This document shows positions 48,820 to 62,600 of a stretch of 64,000 nt of DNA, one piece after another. The notes beneath the pieces are model-generated. The model was given only the letters and a program-made list of their open reading frames with translations. It ran no database searches and was not told the DNA's origin. The first letter of the stretch is position 1; each line of letters starts with the position of its first letter. Origin of the DNA: Lunularia cruciata (Eukaryota > Streptophyta > Marchantiopsida > Lunulariales > Lunulariaceae); contig OX419758.1 in the NCBI GenBank assembly GCA_948567375.1, positions 39,943,473 to 40,007,472 of the forward strand. Direction: 5' to 3'. A program made the translations under genes and the position numbers.

Positions 48820-51058
48820 TGTGCCTTTTGGGAGAAGAAAGTTACATTCTTGGGTCATAAGGTTCATCAAAGAGTCAAGATGGAAGAGGAGAAAATCAAA
48901 GCCATTTTTAATTGACCTACTCCTAAGGATACCAAGGAAGTGTAGGCATTTTAATGGATTGTTAATATTTTCCCAATGGTTCATCCACTATTATGCTCAT
49001 ATAGCCACACCATTGACAAATCTTTTGGGGAAGACATCAAGCTTTCAATGGACCACCAAGCACAAAAAAACATTTAAGAAACTAAAGTATATGGTATCTT
49101 CACAACCCATCCTCCAACCATATGATCCTCAACTACCTTGTATGGTTGGTTTTGATACTTTTTACTTTACCATTGGAGCTATGTTGCAATAAGAATTTCC
49201 AAATGATTACATCCCATTGCCTTTGTGTCTCACCAATTAAACATTGCAAAAAGGAATTACTCTTCTCGGGATCAAGAACATCTAGCAATGGTATATGCCA
49301 CAAAGGTATAGGGATATTATCTCTTAGGGAAAGAAGTGATCATGAGAACTAATCACTAACCTTTGTTCTAGACCTTAAATTTGGAGCACATGAAGTGTTG
49401 ACATCATTAATAGGAAGAAGAACTAAGATTGTTTAATATGAAGCTCAAGTACAAATCCAAGAATTTCCATGTCATCCTCAATGCCCTATTGTGGTATGAC
49501 TTGATTTGAAGACATGATGATCTTATTTGAATACTCTTCTTGAATCTCTTATAATAGTAGCAATTACAATAGTGTTAGATGATGCAAAAGTCTAAATTGA
49601 TTTTAGGATCATTTTATAGCAAGACTCCTTCTTTCAATTGATATAAGGCTGTCTTGCAACACATAATAAGGAATACAACACTTTCTCCTTCAAGGAAAGC
49701 ATTTTATTTTATGAGAATCGGATCTATGTTCTAGCAAAGGATGATCTATGACTTGTGAGGCTTTGAAAGTCCCATGACTTACCAATTGCTACTCATATGG
49801 GTGTGGATAGGACCTTGAGCACCCTACAACATTAGTCGTGGTGGCCCAACATGGCACAAGAGGTTCAAGAGTTTATTTGATCTTGTGAGAGCTACTAATG
49901 CAACAAAGCCAATGACTAGAATTTGGGTGGGCCTCTTCAACACTAATATTTCCTCTACTCATTGCAAACATGTAAGCTTAGACCTCATCACATCCTTGCC
50001 AAAGATGGACCAAGGACATACAACCATCATAGAGTTTGTTGATAAGCTCAACAAGCAGATTCATTTAGCTTCTACCATGGATACACTTCATGCTCCAACA
50101 TTGGCATATATCTACTTTGACATTGTGTTCAAGCACCATGGGATGCCAAGGGTTCTCATCTTTGATTGAGATCCTTGCTTTTGCAAGCACTTTTTAAACT
50201 CCTTGGTACCAAGCTTGCATTGTCTACAAGTTCTCATCTTTAAATTGATGAATAAAAATAATAAGTAGACCTTACTTTGAAGCAAATACTCCATGCTTTT
50301 GTCAATGCGCTACACAGATTAGGATACTTGTCTCACAATTGCAAAGTCTACCTACAACAATTCCTAGCATTCAAGTATTAGCTTTTCTCCCTTCTTCCTT
50401 AATTATGTGTAAGATTTACTTGTTCTATAATCTCTTCTTGATCCTTTGCCATCTCAAGTCTCATGTACTTCCAACCTTCTTGTCCATGTTATCTAAATCT
50501 CTTCTTCAAGCAAAGTTTAATCTTCTTGTTGCTCAAAATTGCCAAAGCAATATGTTGATAAATATCATTGTGATCTCACCTCTCAACTAGGTAATAAGGT
50601 CATGCTTTTGTCTAATGACCTTCCTCTCTTGCTTGATAACTAAGTCTTCAAACTTGCTTCTAATTGGATAAGTACATTTGAGATTACTCAAATCATTTCT
50701 CCTATTTCCTTTTGACTTGCTCTCCTAAGTCATATGCGGATCCATCCTATCTTCTATGTTTCAAATTTAAAACCCTTTTTTACTGACCCATCTTCACTTT
50801 CCACATGTGGCCAACCCCCTCCTCCTCTCATCCCTATCAACGATCATGAAGAACATGCAATTGATTGTATCCTTGCAAAATCAAAATATCCAACATGGCC
50901 ACCAATAACACATTGAATACAAGGTCCTTTGGAAAGTGTATCCCCTTCACAATGCCACATGGGAGCCTCTTTCTTATCTCCATAATGCACACATAGCCTT
51001 ATAAGAGTTTGAAGATTCCATGGCAATAAGGATGTCAACAAGTAGCAAGGGTGGAATA

Positions 51059-51506
51059 TGTAATAATATGGAGTTAGTAGACAAGTTAGAAGAAGTTAAT
51101 GAGTTAATAGTCTAAGATATATATAGCAAAAAGAAGTATAACTAGCCTAAGCATGTGCTAGAAGCATCTAGAATGCTTGGTGAGTATAATATTCAAGCAC
51201 ATAGGAAGCTTCTTGGCAAGAAGCTTCTAGGAACTTTCTAAAGGTAGAGTAACTTGTATGCCAAGCTAACGGTTAGCTTACCTTGTATGCTAAATGAATA
51301 GCTAACTTAGCTTGCACTCCAAGTAAGGTGGCTCTTTGGATGAACCTTCCTTGGAAACTCCTTGGGAGTCTTGTACCCAAGTTATCTATAAATACCTAAG
51401 CCAATTTCAAGCTAGGCACTTGGATGTGCTCTCACTTGAGAGTCTCAATGTGATTTTTTAGTCCGGTCTTCCATCCTCCCATTTCTCTCCTATGTCTTTT
51501 AAAACA
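51059..51506 (+). repeat. 3' LTR of element E
   Basis: It starts TGTAATAATATGGAGTTAG. It includes GGAAGCTTCT and AGAAGCTTCT near 51208-51229 and a TATA-like CTATAAATACC at 51386-51396. The outer end is less certain (AAAACA at 51501-51506). Confidence 0.85.
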
Positions 51507-53121
51507 AATTTTTTGAGTTTTTCTCACTCTTCTTATTCATCTCATGAATCATACCAAAGTCACTTAGCTTCCAATTCTATAATAAGAAGCCAAAATGCTT
51601 GCTTTGGATTACCTCACTCCTGCAATACATCAACCACTTATTGATTGTAGGGTTTTTATGTATGGTTTCAAGGATCTTCCTCATGGGTTTCTAGACAAAT
51701 ACCATCTTGTCTTTTGAAGGAAGACTTGGTAAACAAGCACAGATGTGAGTTGGTTGTTTTTTGGAATTTGGATAGAAACTTTGAGGAAGGTTGGAAGGCT
51801 TATGAAATTTCTAGTTGCACTCTACACTCAACATAGATTTTGCTATGAGAAAAGTGAAATTGGTCGATGCCTACTTGGTTTTGTAGGCAATTTCTTCAAT
51901 CTTCAAGGGCAGTACTTCAATTGGGTGGCTATACATTCAAATATATGTATGAAATTTGGGTGCAAGTGGATCCAACCCAATGTCCTTTGGTGGTGTTTCA
52001 CTTCTAGCTGAAGTTCATCTAGGCCAAAGTTATTCGAGCACAAGTTCTATGCCAATCCCTCAGGATTATTTCTAGTTTGGCTTTATTTCTTCCTAGTGAC
52101 TTGGCTTTCTTGAGTGTCAAGTTTGCCCTGATGTCTTCCACACTCCATTCCAACCCAACACTTTCTCTAAGCGTAATTCTCCCAAGAAGTTGTTTCTCTT
52201 TATACAAGAAGTTGCTCCATCCATTCTCCATGAATAATAGCAAAAATAATCAAAAGTGCAAAAAATAATAACTAAAATTAAAATTTGCACCACAATCAAT
52301 TCATTATAGTTAATTCTCTAAAAATATAATATAACTAATATGTTATCTAGATAATAATGCTTTAAGATGATATCATTAATAAATGATAAATTCATACATT
52401 AAAAAGGATCTCACAAAGAAAAGTTTCTAAGATAGTTAGATTGAAGGAAATTCTTTGAATGCATTATTGATGGAATATGATCCATTTTTATCTTTAATTT
52501 TTTGCAACTAATTATTTCAAGTATTTAAAATAATAGGCTTGTATTATCAATAAATTTCGAAATATTTGATCATTTATAACAATATGGTTAGATATTTATG
52601 GGTTTAAATAGAAATTTATTTCTTGGTTATACAAGAGATTGGAAACTCAACAAAGTTATAGGCTTAAAAAGTCACCAGTTTTAACCTATAAAGATTCAAC
52701 TACACAAGTGAAAGTTATATGAATAAGACAATGAAGTAATCGTTTGGTTGACTTTGAGTGGTGAGGTTGAAATAGAAACTAAAATATTTTATATCATAGA
52801 AAAAGGTAGCTACATAAAATATACAACATTTTAGATTCATCTCATTTTTAATAGACTAACATAATAATAAACACCAAGATATTATATTTAGGGTTATATT
52901 ATTATATTTAGGGTTAAGTTGATAAATAGGCTAGAGAAGTTCAAATGTTTAATTGATATTGTATTATATATTTCTACTTGCTAGTTGTTGTTACATTGGT
53001 TGTGCCAAACAGTCTCATAGATGTTCTAGTTATTCTCATAGTTATTCTATTGACAACTTCCACTTATATTATTATTTTTCACTTCAATTCTTCTTTGTTG
53101 CTTCAAGAATATACTCTAACC
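51507..53121. other. AT-rich DNA right of element E
   Basis: Begins with coding-like sequence (minus-strand frame 52019-52243, Lys/Arg/Leu-rich, unrecognised), then becomes AT-rich with nothing recognisable. Confidence 0.4.
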
Positions 53122-53126
53122 AATAG

Positions 53127-53860
53127 TGTAATGTTGCAAGGATAGCAAGGAAACACAAACAAACAAACACAAGTTTCACACTCAAACTTTGATGCCCCAA
53201 AGGAGCACCTTCTCTTTATTATATGGACAAAGGGGATCTCCTCCAAGCTCCACCATTAGGCACATAGATAGGTGACATGTCAACAAGCTCCACCCTTGGA
53301 TTACTTACTTGGATGGGTGACATGTTGGTCCTGGTCCTATCTGGTTGGTCAAACAAGCTTTGACCAAAGGGAATCTTTTAGGAAATTTTCCTATATGAAT
53401 CTCAGAATTGCATGGGTGAGGTACCATTGGAAAGCTCTCAACAAGACAAACCAATGGAGAGAGAAGGCCAACCAACTTTTTGTTGAGTACGAAACCGCAT
53501 ATTTTTGAGGCCTAATTCATCTGTTTAGGCCTCCAAAATTGCCTTCAAAGATTTCATGCATATTTTGTTTCCTACTCTATTTGTAAAAGTCACTTTTGGT
53601 GATACCTCCTTCTGATCTATTTAGTCCATCATGTGTAACATCCTTCTAGATGTTACCAAACCAATTCTCACCTTTAAATCATATGTCTAGCTATTGCTTC
53701 TAAAGTTTTCAAGTTTATTTTGGTTTCTACACTATTAGTAGAAGTATTCTTTTGGTGATACTTCTATCTGATCTATTATATGCATCATGTATAACATCAT
53801 TCCAGATGTTACCAAACTAAATTTCACATCTAGATCATATGGTTAGCTCTTGTTATTACA
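53127..53860 (-). mobile_element. Solo LTR of family A (copy A3, minus orientation)
   Basis: 734 bp aligning in reverse with the family A LTRs, ends TGTAATGTTGC and TATTACA. Perfect 5-bp target duplication AATAG at 53122-53126 and 53861-53865. No internal region beside it. Confidence 0.93.
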
Positions 53861-53865
53861 AATAG

Positions 53866-55259
53866 TTACAATAATTCAACTTTTTGCAAATTTTGACAAG
53901 AAATAAAAAATATTACAAGAAAATTTGAATTTGACTACTACATGTGGTGTAAAAAATAAATCATGTACAAAATGTAAAGCACACAAGCATGCATGGAGCA
54001 TATTTTAGTAATTATATTTGGCAAGTTAACCTCATGAGAGGTATACTCATAATCTAGAGACCAAAGGGACTGAATGGTGATCATGAGAAGCTACAAATTT
54101 TTTTTGGATTAATTATGCTCAATGATTGTTTCTTGATTCTAAATTAGCTTCGTTATATTTATTGTGGATCAGTACACAAGTGACAACAATTCAATGATTG
54201 TTTACAACAACTTATAAGTGTATCTTGCAACTTGTTATGAACATTAATAATATTTGAGCACTACCTTGGAGCTGCAATTCATGTCTACTAATATATCAAA
54301 GTCTTTATCCTATTAAAGATGTAATGGATGATAAAAAACCAAGCTTGTAAGTAAAATGGGATTTGACTACCATTTATCATCAATTAATTCAAAGTTTAGA
54401 ACTTATTGTCCAATATCAACAATCTCACTTAAAATAGAGGTTTGTTTAAGCTACTTTATATTTAGCAAATATTTTTCTTTATGTTAGATTTAGACTTTAG
54501 ATTTAATCTTGTAATAAATTTCCTTCTATTTTATGTAAATAATATACTAATAGAAAAAAAGAACTCTCTTTTTTGAACGAGTAATCTAAATTACTCATAC
54601 TATAGACCTTTTTTTGCATACTCATTTTGAAGAGAACTCTTTTGATTTGTTATATCTCTTCCTCTCTTTTAAGATGAATACTTTAGGATGTATTCTGAGT
54701 TGATATATTCATAATCATAGAAATGAAGGTGCTATATGAGAACTCAACTATTTTCTTAATAAAGATTTTGTTCTATCATCATAATAGATCTTTTAATATA
54801 AAAATCCTACTTCAATTGATAGAGATTTTATTCTATCATCATAATAAATCTTTGCATACAAAAAAACTACTTCAATTAATAATTTATAAATTTATTTTAT
54901 GTAAAAGATGTAAATTAGTAGAATAGTTGAAATAATAATTCTTTGTATGCATTCTTATTTGCTTTCTTATAATCAGGATATGCTTTATATAAAGTAGATA
55001 GTCATTAATTTAATCAATAGAATTATTATCTTATTTAGTAAATAAGTACTCTATAGATATATTTCTATAAATCTTCTTATTTTCATATATAAATATATTG
55101 AATAGGTTGTACACTCACAACCTATGCTTGTCAAAATTTTCAACTAACTACAAGTTTTCAATTTGCAATCAAATACTTATATTTACAAAAGTATTAAGGT
55201 TTCAACTTGTTAAACATTTTATGATTGGTGAAAAATTTCACTCTACATATCATGATCTT
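53866..55259. other. AT-rich DNA between solo LTR A3 and element D
   Basis: No gene recognised. It contains a two-unit tandem repeat with a 60-base period. Confidence 0.5.
54761..54880. repeat. Two tandem 60-bp units
   Basis: 54761-54820 and 54821-54880 share TTCTATCATCATAATA and CTACTTCAATT. Confidence 0.85.
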
Positions 55260-55686
55260 TGTCATGACATTTGCAATGCCAAAGCTAGTTTTCTTGGATG
55301 TTAGAGTTATAGACTCGGCGGTCAAATTTAAATTGGTGTTTGCTCAAAGACTACTTAGTGGTAGCCAGATTTCATGTTAGGGTTATTGATCACATTGTTG
55401 GACCCACCATCACTTGCACCGTTTGCAACATCAACAACATTATTAGGGCTAGAGATCCATTGAGCAAAGTGATATACCTTCAAAGTGCAACTCTAGAGAG
55501 CTCACTTCTTGATATTGAGCCCTTGAGTTCTTGGTTATGATGGATAGAGGTTGGTGAGTATTACCTAGAGTCTCTTAGCTATAGTAGTTGTGACTTGACA
55601 ATATAATCAAAGTCAATTTGTTGGCAAGTTTGAGTTGGATGTGACTAATTTCTAATTTGAGTTCAGTTGGAGATTAATTGATTACA
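55260..55686 (+). repeat. 5' LTR of element D
   Basis: 427 bp from TGTCATGACATTTGC to TTGATTACA, aligning with both LTRs of C (TCACTTCTTGATATTGAGCC region; GTTATGATGGATAGAGG). No partner in the window, so the ends rest on alignment with C. Confidence 0.75.
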
Positions 55687-56699
55687 TCAAGAAGTCAAGT
55701 CAGAGGAAAATCAAGTACAAGAATTGAGGGTGTTGGTGGTAATTCTAAGCTTGGTAGGGTTGTTGGTATTTGTGATCATTGTTCTTTGAGTTCTATTTCA
55801 ATTGTGTGGATTGTGTGTGGAAACCTTACTCAATTTGCTATAGCTTTGATAGTGGGGTAGATGGAATGCAAAAGCATTAGCAAAATTGTTCAAATTGAGG
55901 CAATTGAGGAGTGGGTGTTCAATTTCATTGATCAAAGGAGGCCTTTGGAGATCTTGAAGGAGTTGTAATAAATCTTTTCATTTTGAAGAAAACAAAAAAT
56001 GTTTGCTGATTTAGTCAAGGTTAGTTAGATTTAGAGAGAGTTTGATGGGAAAGAAGAAAGGCCTCATTGGCTAAATTTTGGTATATAGAGCCTTCAATGC
56101 ATAGGGTTGTGGGCTAGAGAGGTTAAAAATCTAGAAGGGCCAACAAGCCAGCTTGTTGGCATGAGGCTAGGGTATTTAGTTGAGTTTTTGATAATTATTA
56201 AGCAAAATCTGCCCACCTTTTAGGATTATGCACAATATGGTGTGAACCCAAATCTCTAGTTCCTAGACTGGTGCACTAGCCAAATGGTCCACCCTCACTT
56301 CTTTTCCTTGGGATTGATATATATATATAGCTTTTGCTAGGAGCGGACATTTTTTCATGTTCTTAATGATCTTGGTAGCATAGGAGTAAATAAATATTCT
56401 TATTATATCAAATGCCAAATGTGGGTAGAGTCATCATGGTTTTGATTTGTGAGATTAAAGGTTATCATTTAGATTTCTTGTGATTGGACCTCCTTCAATC
56501 TCTACTATTTGTTTTTGCACCATGTTTGAGTGAGGAGACATTTAGAGCATTGGCGCTCTAGTGTGCTCTTGGTAGTGAGGCTAGAATGATGACAAATCAG
56601 ACTACCTATGTTTCTTTCCAATGAGATAGAAAGTGATGGCCTATAGCCTTGAGAGTGCATGTTTTGATGATAGGTTATAGGTTGTATATTCTCCTAGTG

Positions 56700-59600
56700 T
56701 AGTTGTCATAGTTAGAGTTATATTAGTGGGTGGTGTTTGGTTAGTGGTGGTACTTGGTGGTTACAATTGCAGTTTGGGTTACATTGTCATGATAGAGTTC
56801 TTCAAGGATTCTAGAGGAGATTTTGCTATAATACATAGTGGGTTTACACAGAGTGGCATCCAATATCAACCCATATCTCAAGTCTTGATGAGAGTAATTG
56901 GTTCCAATTTGGAGTTTGACACAAGAGCTACTCCAATTGAAAGTGCAATTGATGTGTGTATTGTTGTTGTGGGACATGGATGAGATTTATGGGCCTCCAA
57001 AGGCCTCAAGTGATACTCTAGTATAGTGGGTACCATTGAGTTGGATGACTTTATCTAGGAGTTTGATGGTTAATATTATCTCTAATAGATGTGGAACCTG
57101 ACTTTGTTCATACTCTTCATAGTATGGAAAAGTTATTCTAGCACTTGGAGGATCCACCAATGGATGAATATCATGAGTTAAAAAGAGAGCTCATTTGGAA
57201 GAGATTGAGCTATAGAGATAATATTGGTCTCCAAAATATATCTCTATCACTCCAAGCTTAGTTTCTAACGGTAGAATGGTAGTTTTAGCTCCACAAGTTT
57301 TAGCTCTAGTAGCGTTGGTGTATTTAGTGGATGTGTACTAGTTGGAGATGGTGCTACTACAAGTGGAGGTACAGTTGTAAAAGGTGGTGCAATATTGGGG
57401 TTTAGTCCTATGGTAGAGTTCTTCCAAAGCTTGAGGTAGAACTGCCAAGGATTATGGATTGACAAGTTGAAGAGCTTGCAAGAGCTCTAACAAAATGTTA
57501 GAGAGAGCCTATGCAAGGCATAAATTTTCATGGCTAATCAATTTCACTTAGGGAGTTATTGAGGCCCAAGCATTCTAGTTTTGGTATAGGGTACTAAACA
57601 GGAAGTTGCAATGTAGAGTATGTGATGTTATGTTGTTGCATGCTACCTTACCAACTTTGGCAATCTTTCTTGATATAACTAAGTACACTGAGCTCAACAT
57701 GGTGGAGAAGAGAGTGGTGATATCTAAATTTGGTAAGGAGACCTCATCTACAACTATTATTTCTAGAGTTTAGAAAAGTGCACCACCCCATGTTGGCTTT
57801 TGAGTGCAAAGTTGCTAGCCTTGATCATATGGAGCGGGTGGAAGGTCTAGTAGACCTAGACCCTTACCCTCAATTTTTGGTCAACAATAGCTAGTGGGTG
57901 GTAGAGTTTCTTGTTGGACTTGTAGTGGATCTCACCACAAGAGAAAGTGCCCCCAAGGTAGTGGACAAGATACTTCTAGTGTGCTATAAACAACTTAGAG
58001 ATAGTGTAACCATTGTCATAGATTTTATCATACTAATGATCAATGCTTTGACCTCCACCCGGAGTTACAGAGTGGTAGGGCTGCTATGGCAAGTGCTAGA
58101 TGATCTCCATGTCATAGAGGAAAGATGGTAGAGGAGGCCATAGAGGACCTACACCTAGTATGGCCTAGTACTTGCCCTTGCTTTTGATATTGCCATGGCT
58201 ACTCAGATTGAGAAATTGGAGCTAAGATTGGCTAGCATAGCTTTAGCTTAGAGGAGATCAAATTCACGTATTGAGTCTTCTAACTCTTATGCTAGTGATA
58301 GAGATGTCTTGGACTTTATTTATGGAACAACACAAGTAAATACATCTACCACGGTGACTAAGAGAATCAATAGAATGGGACCCACAAAGAGGAGAGATTG
58401 GTAGATAAGTTAGACTCCCCTAGTCTTTCCCACTCTTTGAGGCACTATAGATGATAGCTCCTATAGCTCCTAGACGTCCTATTGTAAGTGTGTAAGGTGG
58501 TGATAGAGTGCATGATAGACTAGATACTAGTAAATCATCTACTACCACACAAATTGAATCTAGCATAATGTTGAAAATGACTTAGTTAATTATGCACTCC
58601 CTCTTGTTATTAGCCAATGGTATGTTTACATTGGGACTTGACCTAGCTCTAGTGTTTTGGTTGGCTACCACACTTTGTAAGAGTAGGAATGATGTGGTTC
58701 TTGCTTTTAGAGTAGAGGTGGTTGATGGTGGAGCTGATTTGGTTGAGAGTATGGGCTTTGTTCAACTACTAGTGGTTTATGGTAGACAATAATTGCTAGG
58801 TTGGAGGAGTTACTAGCTAAATTTGCATTTGAGCAAACTCAATTCACACTTCAATTTGTTCTATTGGACAACCAAAGTGGGATTTTTTTGTTTGGTGGGA
58901 CCTTTAAGGAAGATCTATACACTATAGAGGGTTTTATTAGACTCTAGTGTGCAACCTCTTATGTTAGAGAAGGCTACAATTGTCGGTCTTGGGCTCTGGA
59001 AGACCAAATTAGAGAGATGTCCAATTTAGATCCAAACATCTAAACTGATTCTAAATTTGTGGTTCTACATAGTAAAGCACATGTGGAGAGCTCACTATCC
59101 AGATTTAGCCTGGTCATCTAATTAATAGCTTTTTGGTGAGAGCTCAAACCATTGCAACAATAGCATTGTCATATGATGTTTATTAGGTGGAGTAGTGTTA
59201 TAATCCATGGGTTTCAATATTGAATATTGGGAGGAGATAGCTTTCTATAGGCCAATTTGGCAATTAGGTGAGGGACATGTATATCACCTATAGGTGCACT
59301 TTAGTAAGGATAGTCTTGGCTCACTACAATCAAGGACCATGGTATCAATTTTAGCTTTCAATGGTTCCGTTACTTAGCCTAGTGACTTATTGAAGGGGAA
59401 TGCTCTTGCTAAGGATACCTCAATACTAGGAGAGATCACTCAGATTTGGAATATGAATAGAGTTATTCCATCCACCTTGGATGTTCCATTATAGAAGTAT
59501 GAGGAAGCATTGTAGTAGCATGTGGATCATTTGGAGTAGTAGGCTTGAAGTGAAGCCTTTGTACCACCAAGAAACTAGTGTGAAGATGAGCCTCCAAAAT

Positions 59601-62600
59601 CTATTACCTTGTCACCTTTGGATACCACACTAATTGCTTGGCAATATCCATTAGAGGGAGTATGCTTATTGGAAATGTTTGGTGGGATCAACATTGGACT
59701 AGTTATGGTACTACAAGCAAGCATACAAGTTTAAAGGTACTTATATGTGGAGAGAGATGAGATTGCTAAGTGAGCCTCTTTGTGGCATACTTGGCCTATT
59801 GGTATCTTCAGTTATTGCTAATTTCAAAAATTAGGGTTTACTAAAAGATCCTATTGAGAGATATTTCCTTGTTGGGGGCATGGGATCTAGAGAGACATAA
59901 TCTTATTTATTTGGTGATTTCAAGATGGCCATGTCAAGGACATACTCATGTTGGCAAAGGTTAGGGTCTATAGGATCTCTATTATGGTGTGTTTGGGAGA
60001 TGTTACATATACTATGACATCTCCAAGTTCATTAGGCTGTTTTTCCAATTTACATTTTAGAGAATGTCTCTTTGATGGGTGATTCTTGCACACGGGTGGT
60101 AGCAAGTACACATCAGGTCCATTATTGGATGGGACCTACCATGTTGTGTGATGCAGCCAAAGTTGGATCACATGTTGTAATATTCCAATAATAGCAGAGA
60201 AACACAAAAGAGAAAACACAAGTTTCACACTCAAACTTTGGTGCCCCAAGGGAGCACCTTCTCTTTATTATATAGCCAAAGAGAATCTCCTCCAAGGATG
60301 CTCCACCATAGGACTAGGTACTTGGATAGGTGACCTGTCAGTGAGCTCCACCCTTAGATTACTTGCTTGGATGGGTGACATGTCAATCCTAGTCCCATTT
60401 TGTTGGTTCAAGCTTTGATGGGAAGGAATCTTTTAGGGAATCTTCTTGTATGAATCTCAGAATCACATGGGTGAGGTACCATTGGAAAGCTCTCAGTGAG
60501 ACAAACTAGGGAGAAGAAAGGCCAGCCTTTCCTCTGTTTGAGAGGGCTGACCCACAACATTTTTGAGACCTAAATTATCCATTTAGTCCTTCAAAATTGC
60601 CTTTGAAGTTTTTAGGTCTATTTTGGTTTTTGCACTATTAGTAAAAGTGCTCTTTTGGTGATACCTCTACTTGATCTCCTTTTTCCATTATGTGTACATC
60701 CTCCTAGATGTCACCAACCCAAATTACACCTTTAGATCATATGTCTAGCTATTGATTCTAAGGTCTTCAAGCATGTTTTGGTTTCTGGCCTATTAGTAGA
60801 AGTACTCTTTTGGTGATACCTTTGTATGATCTACTTAGTCCATCATGAATAAAATCCTCCCAGATGTTACCAAACCAAATTTCATCTCTAGATCATATGT
60901 CTAGCTATTGGTATTACACATGTTTTTTTGTCTTCATATTTGGTGGACAAATCTATTACTTAGAGAATTTTTATAATGTGCCTACAATGGGATTCAATGG
61001 CTAGCCCACCTTATAGTCAATGATATTTGGGATGTTATGTGCAAGTCTCAAACAATGGTAGTGGCTTATAGGTCACCTATGGCAATGGAGAGCCTTGTTA
61101 GGCAACCTAGGGCCACTTTCCTCACACTCATGAGTTTCCCAAGCTCCCATGCTTTTTGAGAGGGAGATCTTGGACTTTTTTGGGACTCAATTACAGCAAT
61201 TGGTGGAACTATAGCTGATCAGAGAGAGCAAGTGATGGGTTCCATATTGATATTATTACTATTTAAGTAGTCTTAGAGGCATCCAAGCATCAAGTGTTAG
61301 ACCAAGCTATGGACCTGAACTATTTGACTTGGATTGTGAGTCTTTGATTGGTTGAGCAATATAGGATATGTTTGATAGACATCACCATCCAAACACTTGT
61401 GAGCTTTGTGCATATTTAGATGATTCAAGCACATGTTGGAGGTAATGGACTCAATGAGCATGGTATTCTTGGGACATAGCCAATGGCTACTAGTGAGAGT
61501 GGTCTTCTTGGATTACACCCTTGGTCTATTTGGGATGCAATAAGAGGTCATGTGGAGCTTGCAATCAAAATAGAGGGATTTTTTGCTCTAAGGTTGTGGA
61601 ATCTAGTATTTGGAGGTGTCATTACTACTCCCAAGGGCTCAATGTAGCAACTAATCAATGCATCTTCCACTCCTACATTAGCTATATAGGATACTTGGGA
61701 GCCAAATATTAGATCCAAGTTTATAAGAGGAGAAGGACAAAACATTTATAGGTTCTTGAAGAGCTACATAAGTTGTTCTTCCTTCAATATGAAGGATTTG
61801 GGTGCTTTGAAAGGTTATGGTATTTGGATGGAGCTAACTAATGAAACACCAATTTTTTGGTGTCCCTACAAATATAATAACATGGAGAGAGCATTAATTT
61901 AGAGCCATAGTAGAGACCTTTACAAGGTTGGTTTGGTGGAGATTTTTTATGTATGGAGAGTATACTTTAGCTATAGTGATGTCAACTAAGAAATATATGT
62001 ATGGAAACTACATAGATAAGTAGATATGTGGAAATTACCTTCCTATCAACCAATGGATTAGGGCTGATTGATATGCTATGCCTATACAAGAGGAGATCTT
62101 TGATGTGATTGGGTATGCAATGATCTTTGGTACTTTGGATCTTTGAGCAAGATATCATCAATTGCCAATTAAGGAGTAAGACAAGTCCAAGATAGCATTT
62201 TGAACTATTGATCCTCATGGTAAGGATGTATTATATAAGTGGATGTTCTTACCATTTGGGTTTAAGAATGCTCTTGCTAAATTCTAGAGGTTCATGGATA
62301 GAATCTTGATAGGATTGGATTTTTCTTAGTGCTATATTGATGATATTTTGGTCTATAGAACTATTATGGAGGAGCATGAGATATATTTGTTGGAGATGTT
62401 TGAGAGATTGAGATCTCATGGACTCAAATTACATCTTGAGAAGTGAAAATTATTCCACTAGCAAGTTGAGTATTTGGGTCACACTATCTATCCTAGTGGA
62501 CTTGGTATTCAATAGACCAAGTTAGAGGCTATTGCATGTATTCCTTGGCCTATGGATATGAGTAAATTGCAAGCATTCCTTGGGTTAGCAAACTTCTATC

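Larger units (their letters stand above)
39780..51010 (+). pseudogene. Gag-pol remnants of element E (split by family A insertion)
   Basis: Recognisable stretches include a gag-like ILEGEALDKFMRGLKSY near 39.86 kb, the region before reverse transcriptase (VQEFLDVFPNDLSKEL, near 40.88 kb), RNase H-side sequence at 49.0-49.2 kb, integrase core with LDLITSLPK near 49.98 kb and VFKHHGMPRVLIFD near 50.13 kb, and a chromodomain-like end. Broken throughout. Confidence 0.8.
38666..51506 (+). mobile_element. Element E: broken Ty3/gypsy chromovirus interrupted by a family A element
   Basis: Two LTRs (38666-39104 and 51059-51506) enclose, in order: a primer-binding-site-like TTGGTATTAAAG directly after the 5' LTR; gag-like sequence near 39.8-40.0 kb; a protease-like stretch near 40.3-40.4 kb; reverse transcriptase from about 41.0 kb, resuming after the family A insert at 48.82 kb; RNase H near 49.0-49.3 kb; integrase near 49.8-50.2 kb; and a chromodomain-like stretch near 50.85-50.99 kb. 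A family A element occupies 41538-48819. The coding region is broken in many places and E must be older than its insert. I could not find a clean target duplication. Confidence 0.85.

Noticed and set aside
51500-51515. A target duplication for element E
   Set aside because: CAAAC on the left has no clean match on the right (AATTT, or offset ACAAA), so none is claimed.
52880-52920. Two TTTAGGG motifs
   Set aside because: Isolated single copies in AT-rich DNA, not a telomeric array.
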